NCBI RefSeq assembly: GCF_000185725.2
Contig: NZ_KI391954.1
Span: forward strand, 620,001 to 684,000
Direction: 5' to 3'
DNA length: 64,000 nt
Source of the DNA: Segniliparus rugosus ATCC BAA-974
GTDB lineage: Bacteria; Actinomycetota; Actinomycetes; Mycobacteriales; Mycobacteriaceae
Below the pieces are notes generated by a model, which was not told the DNA's origin, searched no databases, and worked only from the letters and a program-made list of their open reading frames with translations. The position numbers were made by a program, and so were the translations under genes. Positions 1 through 8,744 of the stretch are shown here, piece by piece; position 1 is the stretch's first letter, and every line of letters begins with the position of its first letter.

Positions 1-309
1 CTCGGCATCCCGCCCGCCGCCCGCCCGGTCGTCCAGGCGGCGCTGCGCGGAAGGCGCAGCTATGTCGAAGTGGTCGCAGGGCAGCGGGACGGCGCGGCCA
101 AGCGGAGCACCGAGGTCGGCGTGAGCGTGGTGGACACCGGCGCGGGCCGCGTCCTGGTGAGCCCGCGCCGCGCCGCCGACGGGGTCTGGCTGTCCACTTT
201 TGCGCCGGGGACGCCGTTCGCCATCGCGGTCGCGGTCGACCAGCTCACGGCCGAGCTTCCCGAAGGCCGCTGGTTCCCGAACGCGCGCCTGACCAAGAGT
301 TTCAACTAA
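1..309 (+). CDS. espG3: EspG family type VII secretion chaperone, C-terminal fragment
   Basis: The window opens inside this gene; 102 C-terminal residues are visible, ending SFN-stop. EspG proteins are cytosolic chaperones that hold PE-PPE substrate pairs before export through their ESX system. The visible part has the family's C-terminal pattern: a strand rich in small residues (GRVLVSP), then DGVW, then [14 protein letters not shown] and a closing [12 protein letters not shown]. Identity rests mainly on this pattern plus position: it lies 58 bp before eccD, and the order espG-eccD-mycP-eccE is that of mycobacterial ESX-3. The N-terminal part and start lie outside the window. Confidence 0.8.
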   Translation, partial: LGIPPAARPVVQAALRGRRSYVEVVAGQRDGAAKRSTEVGVSVVDTGAGRVLVSPRRAADGVWLSTFAPGTPFAIAVAVDQLTAELPEGRWFPNARLTKSFN

Positions 310-367
310 CCGGCTGCCACTGGCCGCCCCGGCCCCGCCCCTATCTGAAAGAGCCAAGCGAAACACT

Positions 368-1744
368 ATGTCCGACAACGCCGTGATGCCCATCGTCCGG
401 GTCGCCGTGCTCGGCGACAAGAAACTGGCCGAGGTCGCGCTGCCGACGCAGCTGCCGATGCGCGACATCATCCCTTCCGTGCACCGGATGCTCGCCACCG
501 AGGCCGCCGACCTCCCGCAGCGGCTGAGCCTCGCGCCGGTGCACGGCGCGCCGTTCAGCGCGGACGCGACTTTGGACACGGTCGGCGTCGTGGACGGCGA
601 CCTCTTGACGCTCCGCCCGACTCCGGCGGGCCCCGCGGCCCCCGGCGTCGTGGAGGACGTCGCGGACGCCGCCGTCATCTTCTCCGAGTCGCGCACACGC
701 CCGTGGGGCGCGGCGCACATCGCCCGAGCGGCCCGGACCGGCCTGGTCGGGTCGGTCCTTGTCGCGACGGCGCTGGCGACCGCGCACCGTCTCCAGACCG
801 GGTCCGCGATCGGTCTGGCCGCGCTCGGCGCGGTCGCCCTGCTCGTCGCGGGCGGCGCGCTTTTGTCCCGACCGTGCTCGCGGCCGCTCAGCTGCGAGCT
901 GGCGGCCACGGCGTTGGCCCCCATCGTCTGCGCGCTGGCGTTGGCGCTGCCCGGCGACAGCGCGGCCCCCCGCGCGCTGCTCGCCGCCTCGGGCGCGGCA
1001 GCGTGGTCGGCGGTGTACCTGATCGTCGCGCGCGAGCTGGTCGCGTTCTTCACTTCGGCGGTCGTGGTCGGCCTCGGCCTCGTCGGGGCCGCCGCGGCGC
1101 AGACGCTCTGGAGCCCGCCCATGATGACGCTGGGCTGCGGCTTGATCGCGGCGGCCCTGCTGGTGACGGTCAAAGCCGCGCAGCTCTCGGCGCTGTCGGC
1201 CCGTCTGCCCCTGCCCACGATCCCCGCGCCGGGCGACCCAGCTCCGTCCGCGCCGCCGATATCGGTGCTCAGGGACCTGCCGCGCCGCGTCAAGCTGAGC
1301 GACTCGCATCAGAGCGGATTCATCGCGGGCGCGTCGCTGCTCGCCGTGCTCGGATCGCTCGCGGTCGGTTCCGCCGCGCACAGCCCGTTGGCGTGGTACT
1401 TGGTCGTCGCGACCGGGGCCGGGGCCGCGTTGCGCGCCAGGGTCTGGGACTCGGCGGTCTGCAAGGCATGGCTGCTCGCGGTCCCGTTCCTGACCGCGAC
1501 GGCGCTGACCGCGGCGTTCGCCGCCTCGGGCCGGTTCCCCGCGGCCCTCGGCTCCTTCGGCGCGCTCGCCGCGCTGGTCGCCGCGCTCGTGGTCGTCGTC
1601 GCCAACCCGAAGATCGGCCAGGCCGAGAGCTATTCGCTCCCGACCCGGAGGGCGCTCGGGTTCGTCGCTTCCGGTCTCGACGCGTCGTTGCTGCCGGTCA
1701 TCGCGTACCTTGTCGGCCTGTTCGCCCTGGTCCTCGACCGATGA
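368..1744 (+). CDS. eccD3: EccD, ESX-3-type type VII secretion channel subunit
   Basis: 458 residues. EccD is the multi-spanning inner-membrane protein that lines the ESX translocation pore. Residues about 8-88 form a ubiquitin-like cytosolic domain (VRVAVLGDKKLAEVALP, then a VDGDLLTL turn). From about residue 125 onward the protein is an almost unbroken series of hydrophobic segments, consistent with the eleven membrane helices of the family, with a charged cytosolic loop near residues 290-320. Length matches EccD3 (about 470). The start ATG at 368 has only a weak purine-rich stretch upstream. The stop overlaps the mycP start by ATGA, indicating translational coupling. Confidence 0.9.
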   Translation: MSDNAVMPIVRVAVLGDKKLAEVALPTQLPMRDIIPSVHRMLATEAADLPQRLSLAPVHGAPFSADATLDTVGVVDGDLLTLRPTPAGPAAPGVVEDVADAAVIFSESRTRPWGAAHIARAARTGLVGSVLVATALATAHRLQTGSAIGLAALGAVALLVAGGALLSRPCSRPLSCELAATALAPIVCALALALPGDSAAPRALLAASGAAAWSAVYLIVARELVAFFTSAVVVGLGLVGAAAAQTLWSPPMMTLGCGLIAAALLVTVKAAQLSALSARLPLPTIPAPGDPAPSAPPISVLRDLPRRVKLSDSHQSGFIAGASLLAVLGSLAVGSAAHSPLAWYLVVATGAGAALRARVWDSAVCKAWLLAVPFLTATALTAAFAASGRFPAALGSFGALAALVAALVVVVANPKIGQAESYSLPTRRALGFVASGLDASLLPVIAYLVGLFALVLDR

Positions 1745-3076
1745 CGAGGCCGGCGCTCGCCCTCGTCCTTGCGCTGCTCGCGGCGGCGGCCCCGCCAGCG
1801 TGCGCCGCGCCGCGCCCGGTTGCGGACCCCGCCGCGCTGCCAAGGGACTCCGCCCCCGGCGGCTCCGTCATGCAGATCGGCGCGTGCGAAGCCACGCTGC
1901 TGGCCCCCGGCTTCCCTCGGGCCGAGAAACCCCCGGCGGACCTCGTGCAGGCGTGGCGCTTCTCGCGCGGGGCGGGGCAGACCGTCGCCGTCATCGACAC
2001 CGGGGCGCAGCCCAGCCCCCGGCTGCGCGTCCTTCCGGGAGGGGACTACGTCCAGGCGACGGACGGCCTGGTCGACTGCGACGGGCACGGCACCTTGGTC
2101 GCCGGGATCATCGGAGCCCAGCCGGGCGAGGACGGGTTCTCCGGCGTCGCGCCGGACGCGCGGCTGATCTCCATCCGGCAGACCTCGGCGAAGTTCTCGC
2201 AACGCGCCCCGGACGAGGATCCTGCGGTCGGCGGTCTCGCGCGCGCCGTCCAAACCCTGGCGCGCGCGGTCATGCGCGCCGCCGACCTCGGCGCGAGCGT
2301 GATCAACGTGTCCGTCCCGATCTGCGTCTCGGCGGCCAAGCCCGTCGACCAAGCGGCGCTCGGAGCCGCGCTGCGCTACGCGGCGGTGGACAAGGACGCC
2401 GTGGTCGTGGCGGCTTCGGGCGACATCGACGGCTCGGGCCCGAACTGCCGGGCGAACCCGCTGTCCGGGCCGGGGGCGGACCCCCGGAACTGGTCGGGGG
2501 CGGCTTCGATCTCCACCCCGTCGTGGTGGCAGCCCTACGTGCTGTCGGTCGGCTCGGTCGCTTCGGACGGCAGCCCTTCGCGGTTCACCATGCCGGGGCC
2601 GTGGGTCGGGGCCTCGGCCCGAGGCGAATCGGTCACGTCCTTGTCGAACCGGCCCGACGGCGGTTTGGCCAATGCGGTCCTCGGCCAGGACGGCAAGCCC
2701 GTCCCGATCAACGGGACAGGCTTCGCGGCGGCGTACGTGTCCGGCGTTGCCGCGCTGGTGCGCAGCCGTTTCCCTGAGCTGACCTCGAGTCAGACGGTCG
2801 CGCGGCTTGAGCGCACCGTCCGCGACGCGGGCCGTTCGCCCTCGAACCTGGTCGGAGTCGGCTCCGTCGACCCGGTCGCCGCGCTGACCTGGGAGCTTCC
2901 CGCCGACGGCTCCCCACGCCGGTCCGAGCGCCCGCGCGGTCGCGGCTCCGTCCGCGCCGAAGCCCGAGGACCCCCTGCCGCGCAGGCTCGCCTTCGCGGG
3001 CTCCGGCATATGTCTGATCGCGGTGATCGCAGCCGGTGCGGCCGCCGCCCGTCGTCGGCAGGAGAGCGCCGAATGA
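1741..3076 (+). pseudogene. mycP3: Mycosin (MycP), frameshifted and lacking catalytic Ser and Asn
   Basis: Subtilisin-like protease of the ESX membrane complex. A signal peptide (residues 1-22) precedes the catalytic domain. Asp86 (VAVIDTG) and His116 (DGHGT) are present. The oxyanion Asn of the usual AAGN motif is Asp228 (AASGD), and the nucleophile Ser of GTSFA is Gly327 (NGTGFAAAYVSG), so proteolysis should be abolished. The reading frame runs without a stop into eccE; the expected C-terminal anchor (LAFAGSGICLIAVIAAG, then RRR and a stop at 3074-3076) lies in the next frame. Deleting one base between about 2888 and 2960, for example in the CCCC at 2913-2916, would join them. The restored stop overlaps the eccE ATG exactly as expected. 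MycP is known to stabilise the ESX complex independently of protease activity, so an inactive scaffold is conceivable. A sequencing error can explain the frameshift but not both active-site changes. Confidence 0.85.
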
Positions 3077-4044
3077 GCACACGAGTGCAGTTGTACCGTC
3101 CGCCGGCTCCAGGAACGTTCCGCCTGGCGCTGGTGTCGACCCTGGTCGTGGCCGCCGTTTTCGCGCTGTGCCGCCGCGATCTCACCGGTCGGTGGGCCGC
3201 GGCTTCGGCAGGGACGCTCGCGCTGGCGCTGTCGATATGGTGGCGCGGCCTCTTCGCCACCGACATCGTCGGCAAGCGGCTGCGCATGCTGTCCCGGCGG
3301 TTCTCCCGGAGCGCGCCGGAAGAGCCCGCCGAGATCGTCCGGGCCGGAGCCGGCGCGCTCAGCACGGTGGCGCTGGAGCTTGTGCCCCCGGCTTCCGGCG
3401 GCGAAGTCCCTGTGGAGCTCCTCGCCGGATACCTCGACCGATACGGCGTGTCCTGTTCGTCCATCCGGATCACCCTGGCGGACAAGGGCGGCTCAGACGG
3501 CTGCGTCTGGGCGAGCCTCACATTGAGCGCGGCGGACAACCTGGCCGCGCTCGCGGGGCGCTCGCCCCGGATCCCATTGCGCGAGACAGCGGAGACAGCG
3601 CGCCGTCGTCTGGCCGACCACTTGCGCGAACTCGGCTGGCAGGCGCGCGCGGCGGAGCGCCCGGACGGGCCGGACTTCGCGCCGGGCGCGAAAGAAGGAT
3701 GGCGAGCGGTCGCGGACGAGCGCGGATATCTGGCCGCCTACCGGGTCCGCGCGAACGCCGCCCTGCCCGGCGTCCTGCGGGCCGTTCGGGGCCTCCCCGC
3801 CTCGGAGCGATGGGTGGCGCTGGAGCTCGCCGGAGCCCCGCGCGCCCCTCGGCTCGCCGTCGTCTGCGCGTTGCGCACCGGCGACAAACCCGCGCCCCGC
3901 GCCCCGTTGGCAGGTCTGGAGCCGTGCTCGGGCGAGCATCTGCCGGTGCTGCGGGCGCTGCGCCCGCAGGTGGCGGACCAGCTCGGCGGGGAGTCAGCCG
4001 AAGTCACCGCCGAGCTGCTCGGCGAGCTGTCGCTGCTGCGCTGA
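3073..4044 (+). CDS. eccE3: EccE, ESX-3-type type VII secretion membrane protein
   Basis: 323 residues, close to the roughly 330 of EccE3. EccE sits at the periphery of the ESX membrane complex and contacts MycP. Two N-terminal transmembrane helices (about residues 17-37 and 42-58) are followed by a soluble alpha/beta domain with little recognisable motif content. The ATG at 3073 overlaps the frame-restored mycP stop (ATGA). It is the last gene of the locus, as in mycobacterial ESX-3. In the sequence as given it also continues, without a stop, the preceding mycosin reading frame. Confidence 0.85.
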   Translation: MSTRVQLYRPPAPGTFRLALVSTLVVAAVFALCRRDLTGRWAAASAGTLALALSIWWRGLFATDIVGKRLRMLSRRFSRSAPEEPAEIVRAGAGALSTVALELVPPASGGEVPVELLAGYLDRYGVSCSSIRITLADKGGSDGCVWASLTLSAADNLAALAGRSPRIPLRETAETARRRLADHLRELGWQARAAERPDGPDFAPGAKEGWRAVADERGYLAAYRVRANAALPGVLRAVRGLPASERWVALELAGAPRAPRLAVVCALRTGDKPAPRAPLAGLEPCSGEHLPVLRALRPQVADQLGGESAEVTAELLGELSLLR

Positions 4045-4364
4045 CCCGACCGCTCGGCGTTCGCCCCGGCCTGCCCCTCGCAGCGAAGGGGCGCGGTCGG
4101 CGGCGGAGCCGGATCGGATGTTGGCGAGAGTACATCGAATGTTCGCAATACGTATGTACATTCCACGATGCGCCATGCTATGATCTAGGTCACGAGGCGG
4201 TGAAAGCCTCGAGCACAAGGAAGTGCATATCCTTGCGCGGCCACAACAGTAGTCCGCAGTGAGCAGCCCGTTGTTTCGATCCTCTTGTTGTGTCAAGGCT
4301 CCCGTGCGACGAATCGATGTTTGTGGGTCACGATGTCATCCCAAGAGCGATAGGTTGAGGACGG
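4045..4364. other. Intergenic region between the ESX locus and the terpenoid operon
   Basis: 320 bp without a gene. It is clearly less GC-rich than its surroundings from about 4120 onward. An inverted repeat, GAATGT at 4138-4143 and ACATTC at 4158-4163, could be an operator. TATGAT at 4179-4184 is a good -10 box, with TACATT at 4157-4162 as a possible -35 at 16 bp. I expect the promoter of the terpenoid operon here. No RNA gene recognised. Confidence 0.4.
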
Positions 4365-5432
4365 ATGCGGGTTGAGCAAGCGTCAGTTCAGCGTCAGTGC
4401 GGCAAGGTCGTTGATCGCCACGGGGTTCGCTCCGCGTCCGCAGTGCTGGCCGACAGCGCGGCATTGGTATTCCCGGCTGTGTGCGAGGCTATCGCCGAGA
4501 CGCCCTCGCATGTTCGTCGGGTCATCGAGTACCACTTCGGCTGGGACGCTGGCGTGGCTCCCATCCGTTACGGCGGCAAAGCCGTTCGAGCGGCGCTGGC
4601 GACGCTGAGCTGTGAAGCGCTCGGCGGCGCCGCGGCGCTCGCGGTGGACGCCGCGGTGTGTGTCGAGTTGCTGCACAACGCCTCTCTGCTGCACGACGAC
4701 ATCATCGACGGCGACCGGCAACGCCGGGGACGGCCCGCCGCATGGACGGTGTTCGGCGTCCCGGCGGCGATGCTGGCCGGCGACGCGCTGTTCTTCCTCG
4801 CAATGGGCCGGGCCGCCGCCATGCAGAGCGGAACAGCCTGCGACAGCGTCGGCAAGGTCATCGACTCGTTCACCGAGGTGATCGAAGGCGAATACCTCGA
4901 CATCCTGCTCGAGGGCCGCTCTGGAGCCACCGTGTCGGAAGTGGAAGCGATGGCCGCCAGCAAGACGGGGGCTTTGATCGCGTTGGCATGCGTGCTCGGG
5001 GGCAGCGCCGCCGGCGTCGATCTCGACTAGCAGCAGCAGTTGTCGGCGTTCGGCCGCCACCTTGGCATCGCGTTCCAATACGTCGACGACGTCCTGGGAA
5101 TATGGGGGGAGAGCGCCCAGACGGGGAAACCGCGCGGCTCCGATGTGCGGGCGCGCAAGCTCTCCCTGCCGATCGCCTACGTGCTTGGCTTGGGCACGCC
5201 CGCCGCCGAGACCGTGTCGGCGGCGTACGCCAGCGGAGAGCTGCTGTCGGACAGGGAATGCGGCGAGGTGATCGCCGCGGTCGAGGAGGCTGGAGCCCGA
5301 AGCTGGGCCATGGCGGGGGCCGAGCGGCATATCGCCGCTGCGCTGGACTGCCTGGACAACCTCACGTCCCAACCCGGTCCGGCCGCCGAACTCCAAGCCC
5401 TCGCGCATCTGCTGCTGAGACGTAACCACTGA
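4365..5432 (+). pseudogene. Polyprenyl (geranylgeranyl-type) diphosphate synthase interrupted by an in-frame TAG
   Basis: Trans-type prenyl diphosphate synthase that elongates allylic diphosphates with IPP. The first aspartate-rich motif is LLHDDIIDGD with the usual downstream QRRGRP. The second is FQYVDDVLGIWG followed by TGKPRGSD, as in actinobacterial GGPP-type synthases. Between them codon 222 is TAG (5028-5030), followed by CAG CAG CAG TTG in the same frame, so a single C-to-T change in a CAG run is the simplest explanation. Both halves are otherwise well preserved; restored length is 355 residues. The ATG at 4365 has GAGGA upstream. As given, the gene yields a 221-residue fragment lacking the second metal-binding motif. 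A weak TTG at 5040 could restart the C-terminal part. Confidence 0.85.
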
Positions 5433-5460
5433 CATCGGACCACGGAAAGAGGAAGCCACC

Positions 5461-6594
5461 ATGCCGACTTCGAGAAACGTCGCGGCGATTTCGGCTCCAC
5501 CGGAGCACCTTCTCGGCAACAGCGATACGTGGCCGTTGCGAGTGACGTTCGACGAGCTGCGGGTGCGGCTGCCGAGCGCGCGCCTGCACCCGGCCGCTGA
5601 CGAGCAAGACGTCCGAGGCGCGCGGTTTTGCCAGCTGCACCTGGCGGCATTGTTCGAGACAGAGGACGCGTTCGCCGATTTCACCGGCGCTCGGCACCAC
5701 CACGCCGCGTTGTACGGTCTTCCGCTGGCTCTGCCGGACCGGATCGGCCCGATCTGCGACATGCTCCAACTGATGTTCGTGGTCGACGACATCCTCGACA
5801 GCGCCACCATGGAGAAACGGTCCGCCGCCAACTTTCGGGCCGACATGGCCGCCCTCCTCAAAGGATTCTCGCTCGAGGGCGACGGGCCTGCGCGCCGAGT
5901 CGCGCAGGCGATGTCGCACGTGATCGGCGAGCTTCTTGCGACCGGGATGAGCCAGCGCCACGTGGACTGCCTCCTTGCCGATATGGCCGCCCACGCAGAA
6001 AGCTGTCTTCGTGAAAACACCAGCAAGCTGCACGACGAGATCAACGACATCGACTCCTACCGACGAACGCACGCCAGCGTCGGCGGTGTGCCGGTCGTGC
6101 TGCGCCTGCTGGAATACAGCCTGGGCGTTGACATCGGAGCCGAGCAACAGGAAAGCACGCTCCTGCGCGACATATCCCAAGTAGTGAATTGGCACATGAT
6201 GCATGTCAACAGCTTGTTCTCCTTCCGCAAGGAGATGTTCGAGGAGAACAACGCCACCAACCTGGTCTTGGTGCTGGCCCGGCGCCAAGGCATGTCCGTG
6301 CAAGCCGCCGCCGACGCCGTCTGCGACGAGATCCGCGCAACCGAAGCGGCCTATTACCGCTTGCGCGACGAAGCCTTCGACCACCCCTTCTCGGATCAGG
6401 AAGCCGTCCGCCGATACCTCATCGGGCTCGACTACCTGCTCAGCGGCACCATCGCCTTCCACGCCGTCAATCCCCGCTACCACGGCGTCGCCGGCCTCTG
6501 GCTCGCCGAAGAGCCCGTGGCCGCCACCATGCACATCTACCCCGACCGCACGGTCTTCACCCCGGCCAGCCGCCACGCATCGGAGGGACGATGA
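5461..6594 (+). CDS. Class I terpene synthase (cyclase)
   Basis: 377 residues. Ionises a prenyl diphosphate and cyclises the cation. The magnesium-binding aspartate motif is VVDDILDS at about residue 109, the second metal triad is NSLFSFRKE (N-x3-S-x3-E) at about 250, and the C-terminal RY pair is in NPRYHG near 341. Spacing and length fit bacterial class I synthases. The ATG follows AAAGAGGAAG. It lies 28 bp after a prenyl diphosphate synthase and overlaps idi (ATGA), so the likely substrate comes from neighbouring synthases; chain length (C15, C20 or longer) cannot be read from sequence alone. I do not recognise a characterised orthologue. Confidence 0.85.
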   Translation: MPTSRNVAAISAPPEHLLGNSDTWPLRVTFDELRVRLPSARLHPAADEQDVRGARFCQLHLAALFETEDAFADFTGARHHHAALYGLPLALPDRIGPICDMLQLMFVVDDILDSATMEKRSAANFRADMAALLKGFSLEGDGPARRVAQAMSHVIGELLATGMSQRHVDCLLADMAAHAESCLRENTSKLHDEINDIDSYRRTHASVGGVPVVLRLLEYSLGVDIGAEQQESTLLRDISQVVNWHMMHVNSLFSFRKEMFEENNATNLVLVLARRQGMSVQAAADAVCDEIRATEAAYYRLRDEAFDHPFSDQEAVRRYLIGLDYLLSGTIAFHAVNPRYHGVAGLWLAEEPVAATMHIYPDRTVFTPASRHASEGR

Positions 6595-7226
6595 TCATCC
6601 ACAACGAGCGTCGGCTTCCTGTTGCTCCGAAGCAGCCGCCGCTGACGGCCGATTCGGAGCATGTCGTGCTGCTCGACGACGCGTTGCTGCCCGCAGGGAG
6701 CGCGCCGAAAGCCACCGTGCACGACGCCGAGACGCCGTTGCACCTGGCCCTGTCGTGCTATCTGTTCGACCAAGACCGCCGCCTGTTCGTCAGCCAGCGC
6801 GCGCGCAGCAAACTGACGTGGCCGGGCGTCGTCACCAACTCCGCGTGCGGACATCCGCTGCCCGGAGAGCCGCTGCACCACGCCGCGCGCCGCGTGGTGC
6901 GCCGGGAGCTCGGCTGCGAGATACGCGAATTGTCCACGGTGCTCCCGCATTTCAGCTATCGCGCGGTGTCGAGCGCGAACATTGTCGAATGGGAGTACTG
7001 CCCCGTGGTCGTGGCCCGTGTGGACTCCCGCGAACTCTCGCCGAACCCCGAAGAGGTCGAGGGCGGACTCTGGCTCCGCTGGGACTCGTTCGTCGAACTG
7101 GCCCGCCAGCCCGAAGCCATGGGCCTGTCGCCGTGGTGCCGACTCCAAATGAAAGAACTCGGAGAGCACCAAGCCCCTTACGAAAGAGCCGACCGCACGA
7201 ACGAGCTGCCCGGCTATCTCCAATAA
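6591..7226 (+). CDS. idi: Isopentenyl-diphosphate delta-isomerase, type 1
   Basis: 211 residues. Interconverts IPP and DMAPP, supplying the allylic starter for the adjacent prenyl synthases. Nudix-fold protein with the catalytic cysteine in TNSACGHP and the catalytic glutamate in VEWEYCPV, plus the conserved LTWPGVVTNSACGHPLPGEP block. Several metal-binding His and Glu residues (HLALSCYLF and RRELGCE) are present. Its ATG overlaps the terpene synthase stop. A clustered copy suggests that precursor balance is tuned for the cyclase product. Confidence 0.92.
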   Translation: MIIHNERRLPVAPKQPPLTADSEHVVLLDDALLPAGSAPKATVHDAETPLHLALSCYLFDQDRRLFVSQRARSKLTWPGVVTNSACGHPLPGEPLHHAARRVVRRELGCEIRELSTVLPHFSYRAVSSANIVEWEYCPVVVARVDSRELSPNPEEVEGGLWLRWDSFVELARQPEAMGLSPWCRLQMKELGEHQAPYERADRTNELPGYLQ

Positions 7227-7230
7227 ACCC

Positions 7231-7251
7231 CATTCGGGACCGTCCCGAATG
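7231..7251. promoter_or_regulatory. Perfect 10-bp-arm palindrome between idi and the second prenyl synthase
   Basis: CATTCGGGAC-C-GTCCCGAATG: two perfect 10-bp arms around a single C, starting 5 bp after the idi stop and ending 24 bp before the next gene's ATG. The one-base centre would not form a normal RNA loop, so a DNA-level operator is more likely than a terminator. No T tract follows. Confidence 0.5.
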
Positions 7252-7275
7252 CCCGACCGCTAGAAGGTGATACGC

Positions 7276-8340
7276 ATGCCCGATTGCGCCCAGCACTCCC
7301 TCAACGAGGTGCGCCAGGAGGTGGTCCGATACGTCGACGCCCCGCTGCGCGACGCGGTGTCGACCCTGGCGCAACCGCTGCGGCGCATGGCCGAATACCA
7401 TTTCGGCTGGGTCGAAGCCGACGGAACCGCCGCCGACCCGCACGGGCGGATCCTGCGCCGACGGGCGGCGACATTGACGTTTCTCGCCTCGGGCTCCCCT
7501 GGATCCGCGTGGGAGCGGGCCCGCGCCGTCGCCGCCGCGAACACGCTTCTGATGGCCTCGGCGCTCGTCCACGACGATTTGGTCGACCACGACGAGTGCC
7601 GATACGGGCGCGCCGCGGTGTGGAAGGCGTTCGGCGCGCCCGCCGCGGTGCATCTGGGAGACGCGCTGCTCGCGCTGGCCTTCCGCACGCTCCGTGACGC
7701 GCCTGCCGGGGCCAGGGACGAAATCCAGGATCGAATGGCCGCCTGCGCGCAAACCATGTACGCCGGTCAAGCGGCGGAGACGCTGGTCGAACAGAACCGG
7801 GCAGGCAGTCTGGAGCAGGTGATCGACGTGGCCGCCGCGAAGGCCGGCAACCCGGTCGAATACTTCGTCGCCAGCGGAGTGCTGTGCAGCGGAGCCCCGG
7901 CCGACAGCGTCAGCGCCGCCGCCGAATTCGGCCTGTCGTTCGGCATGGCCTTCCAGTTCCGCAACGACCTGGAGAACATCTGGGACAACCCGCACGGAGA
8001 TCTGCACGACCCTCTTTCGGACCTGCGGGAACGACGGGTCACCGCCCCCGTGGCCTTCGCCTGGCAGCAACCCGGTCCCGTCGGCGACGAACTGGCCGCC
8101 TACTACCAGGCCAAAACTGTCGCCGACTACGCCGAACTGCTCCGCATCCGAGGGCTGCTCGAACAGGCGGGAGCCAGGACATGGCTCGAGACCGTGATCG
8201 CGACGCATATGCGCACCGCGCTCGAGCTGATTCCCCGAATCACAACGGACCCCCGCACCGCCGCGCAGCTGAGCGCGCTGGTCCGCTCCGTCGATACGGG
8301 CACGGACATGTCCGGGCTTGTCGGCCAAACGGGCCGCTGA
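7276..8340 (+). CDS. Second polyprenyl diphosphate synthase with degenerate second aspartate motif
   Basis: 354 residues. Isoprenyl synthase family: the first aspartate-rich motif VHDDLVDHDE is intact, but the second reads FQFRNDLENIW, with NDxxN in place of the usual DDxxD. The rest of the fold, including the C-terminal HMRTALELIP region, is present. ATG 7276 is preferred because GAAGG lies 8 nt upstream; a GTG at 7267 would overlap that site. Last gene of the terpenoid operon. It could be a functional synthase of altered product length, or the regulatory subunit of a heteromer with the 4365 gene product. Confidence 0.8.
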   Translation: MPDCAQHSLNEVRQEVVRYVDAPLRDAVSTLAQPLRRMAEYHFGWVEADGTAADPHGRILRRRAATLTFLASGSPGSAWERARAVAAANTLLMASALVHDDLVDHDECRYGRAAVWKAFGAPAAVHLGDALLALAFRTLRDAPAGARDEIQDRMAACAQTMYAGQAAETLVEQNRAGSLEQVIDVAAAKAGNPVEYFVASGVLCSGAPADSVSAAAEFGLSFGMAFQFRNDLENIWDNPHGDLHDPLSDLRERRVTAPVAFAWQQPGPVGDELAAYYQAKTVADYAELLRIRGLLEQAGARTWLETVIATHMRTALELIPRITTDPRTAAQLSALVRSVDTGTDMSGLVGQTGR

Positions 8341-8390
8341 CCGTAAAACGGCGAACCCCGCCCGCGCGATTTTGGCCTTACGGCTCTTTG

Positions 8391-8474
8391 TGTCGAGAGG
8401 GGGACTTGAACCCCCACGTCCTTATCGGACACTAGCACCTCAAGCTAGCGCGTCTGCCATTTCGCCACCTCGAC
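8391..8474 (-). tRNA. tRNA-Leu (anticodon GAG)
   Basis: 84-nt class II tRNA on the minus strand. Acceptor stem GTCGAGG pairs with TCTCGAC (one G-T pair), discriminator A at 8391, U8-G9, D-arm GCGAAATGGCAGACGC, anticodon arm CTAGCTTGAGGTGCTAG with GAG, a variable arm closed by GTCC/GGAC, and T-arm GGGGG-TTCAAGT-CCCCC. No CCA is encoded. It is convergent with the terpenoid operon. A small inverted repeat (TGCTGA/TCAGCA, 8479-8495) lies just upstream of its 5' end. Confidence 0.96.
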
Positions 8475-8744
8475 AGGGTGTGCTGACTTGATCAGCAAGA
8501 CTTGCTCCGGGTGGGTGGCCCGGTGCAGTGGTAGATAGTAGCAGGGGTTCGCCGCTCTGGCCAATCGGTTTCGCCCGCGCGAGATGCGGCGGCCTTGTTG
8601 CCCTGGGGGAGGGGCGCCCTGCTTCTCATGCATCACTTCAGTCACAACCGCACCTCGAGACACGCCGGAATTGTGATCGCCTCAGGCCGTGGCCGGGGGC
8701 ACAATGGGAGTAAGCACCAAGGAACAAGCAGAATGAGGTGGACC

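Noticed and set aside
703-4044. A single 1113-codon open frame spanning mycosin and EccE
   Set aside because: The part before 1741 is antiphase to eccD, and the mycosin-EccE junction is explained by a one-base frameshift: the proper mycosin tail and a stop overlapping the eccE ATG are present in the next frame.
4179-4184. TATGAT as a proven promoter of the terpenoid operon
   Set aside because: The -10 is good but the -35 is weak and the region contains other AT-rich choices; kept only as a suggestion in the intergenic entry.
7231-7251. Intrinsic terminator after idi
   Set aside because: The palindrome has a one-base centre and no downstream T tract, and another operon gene follows 24 bp later.
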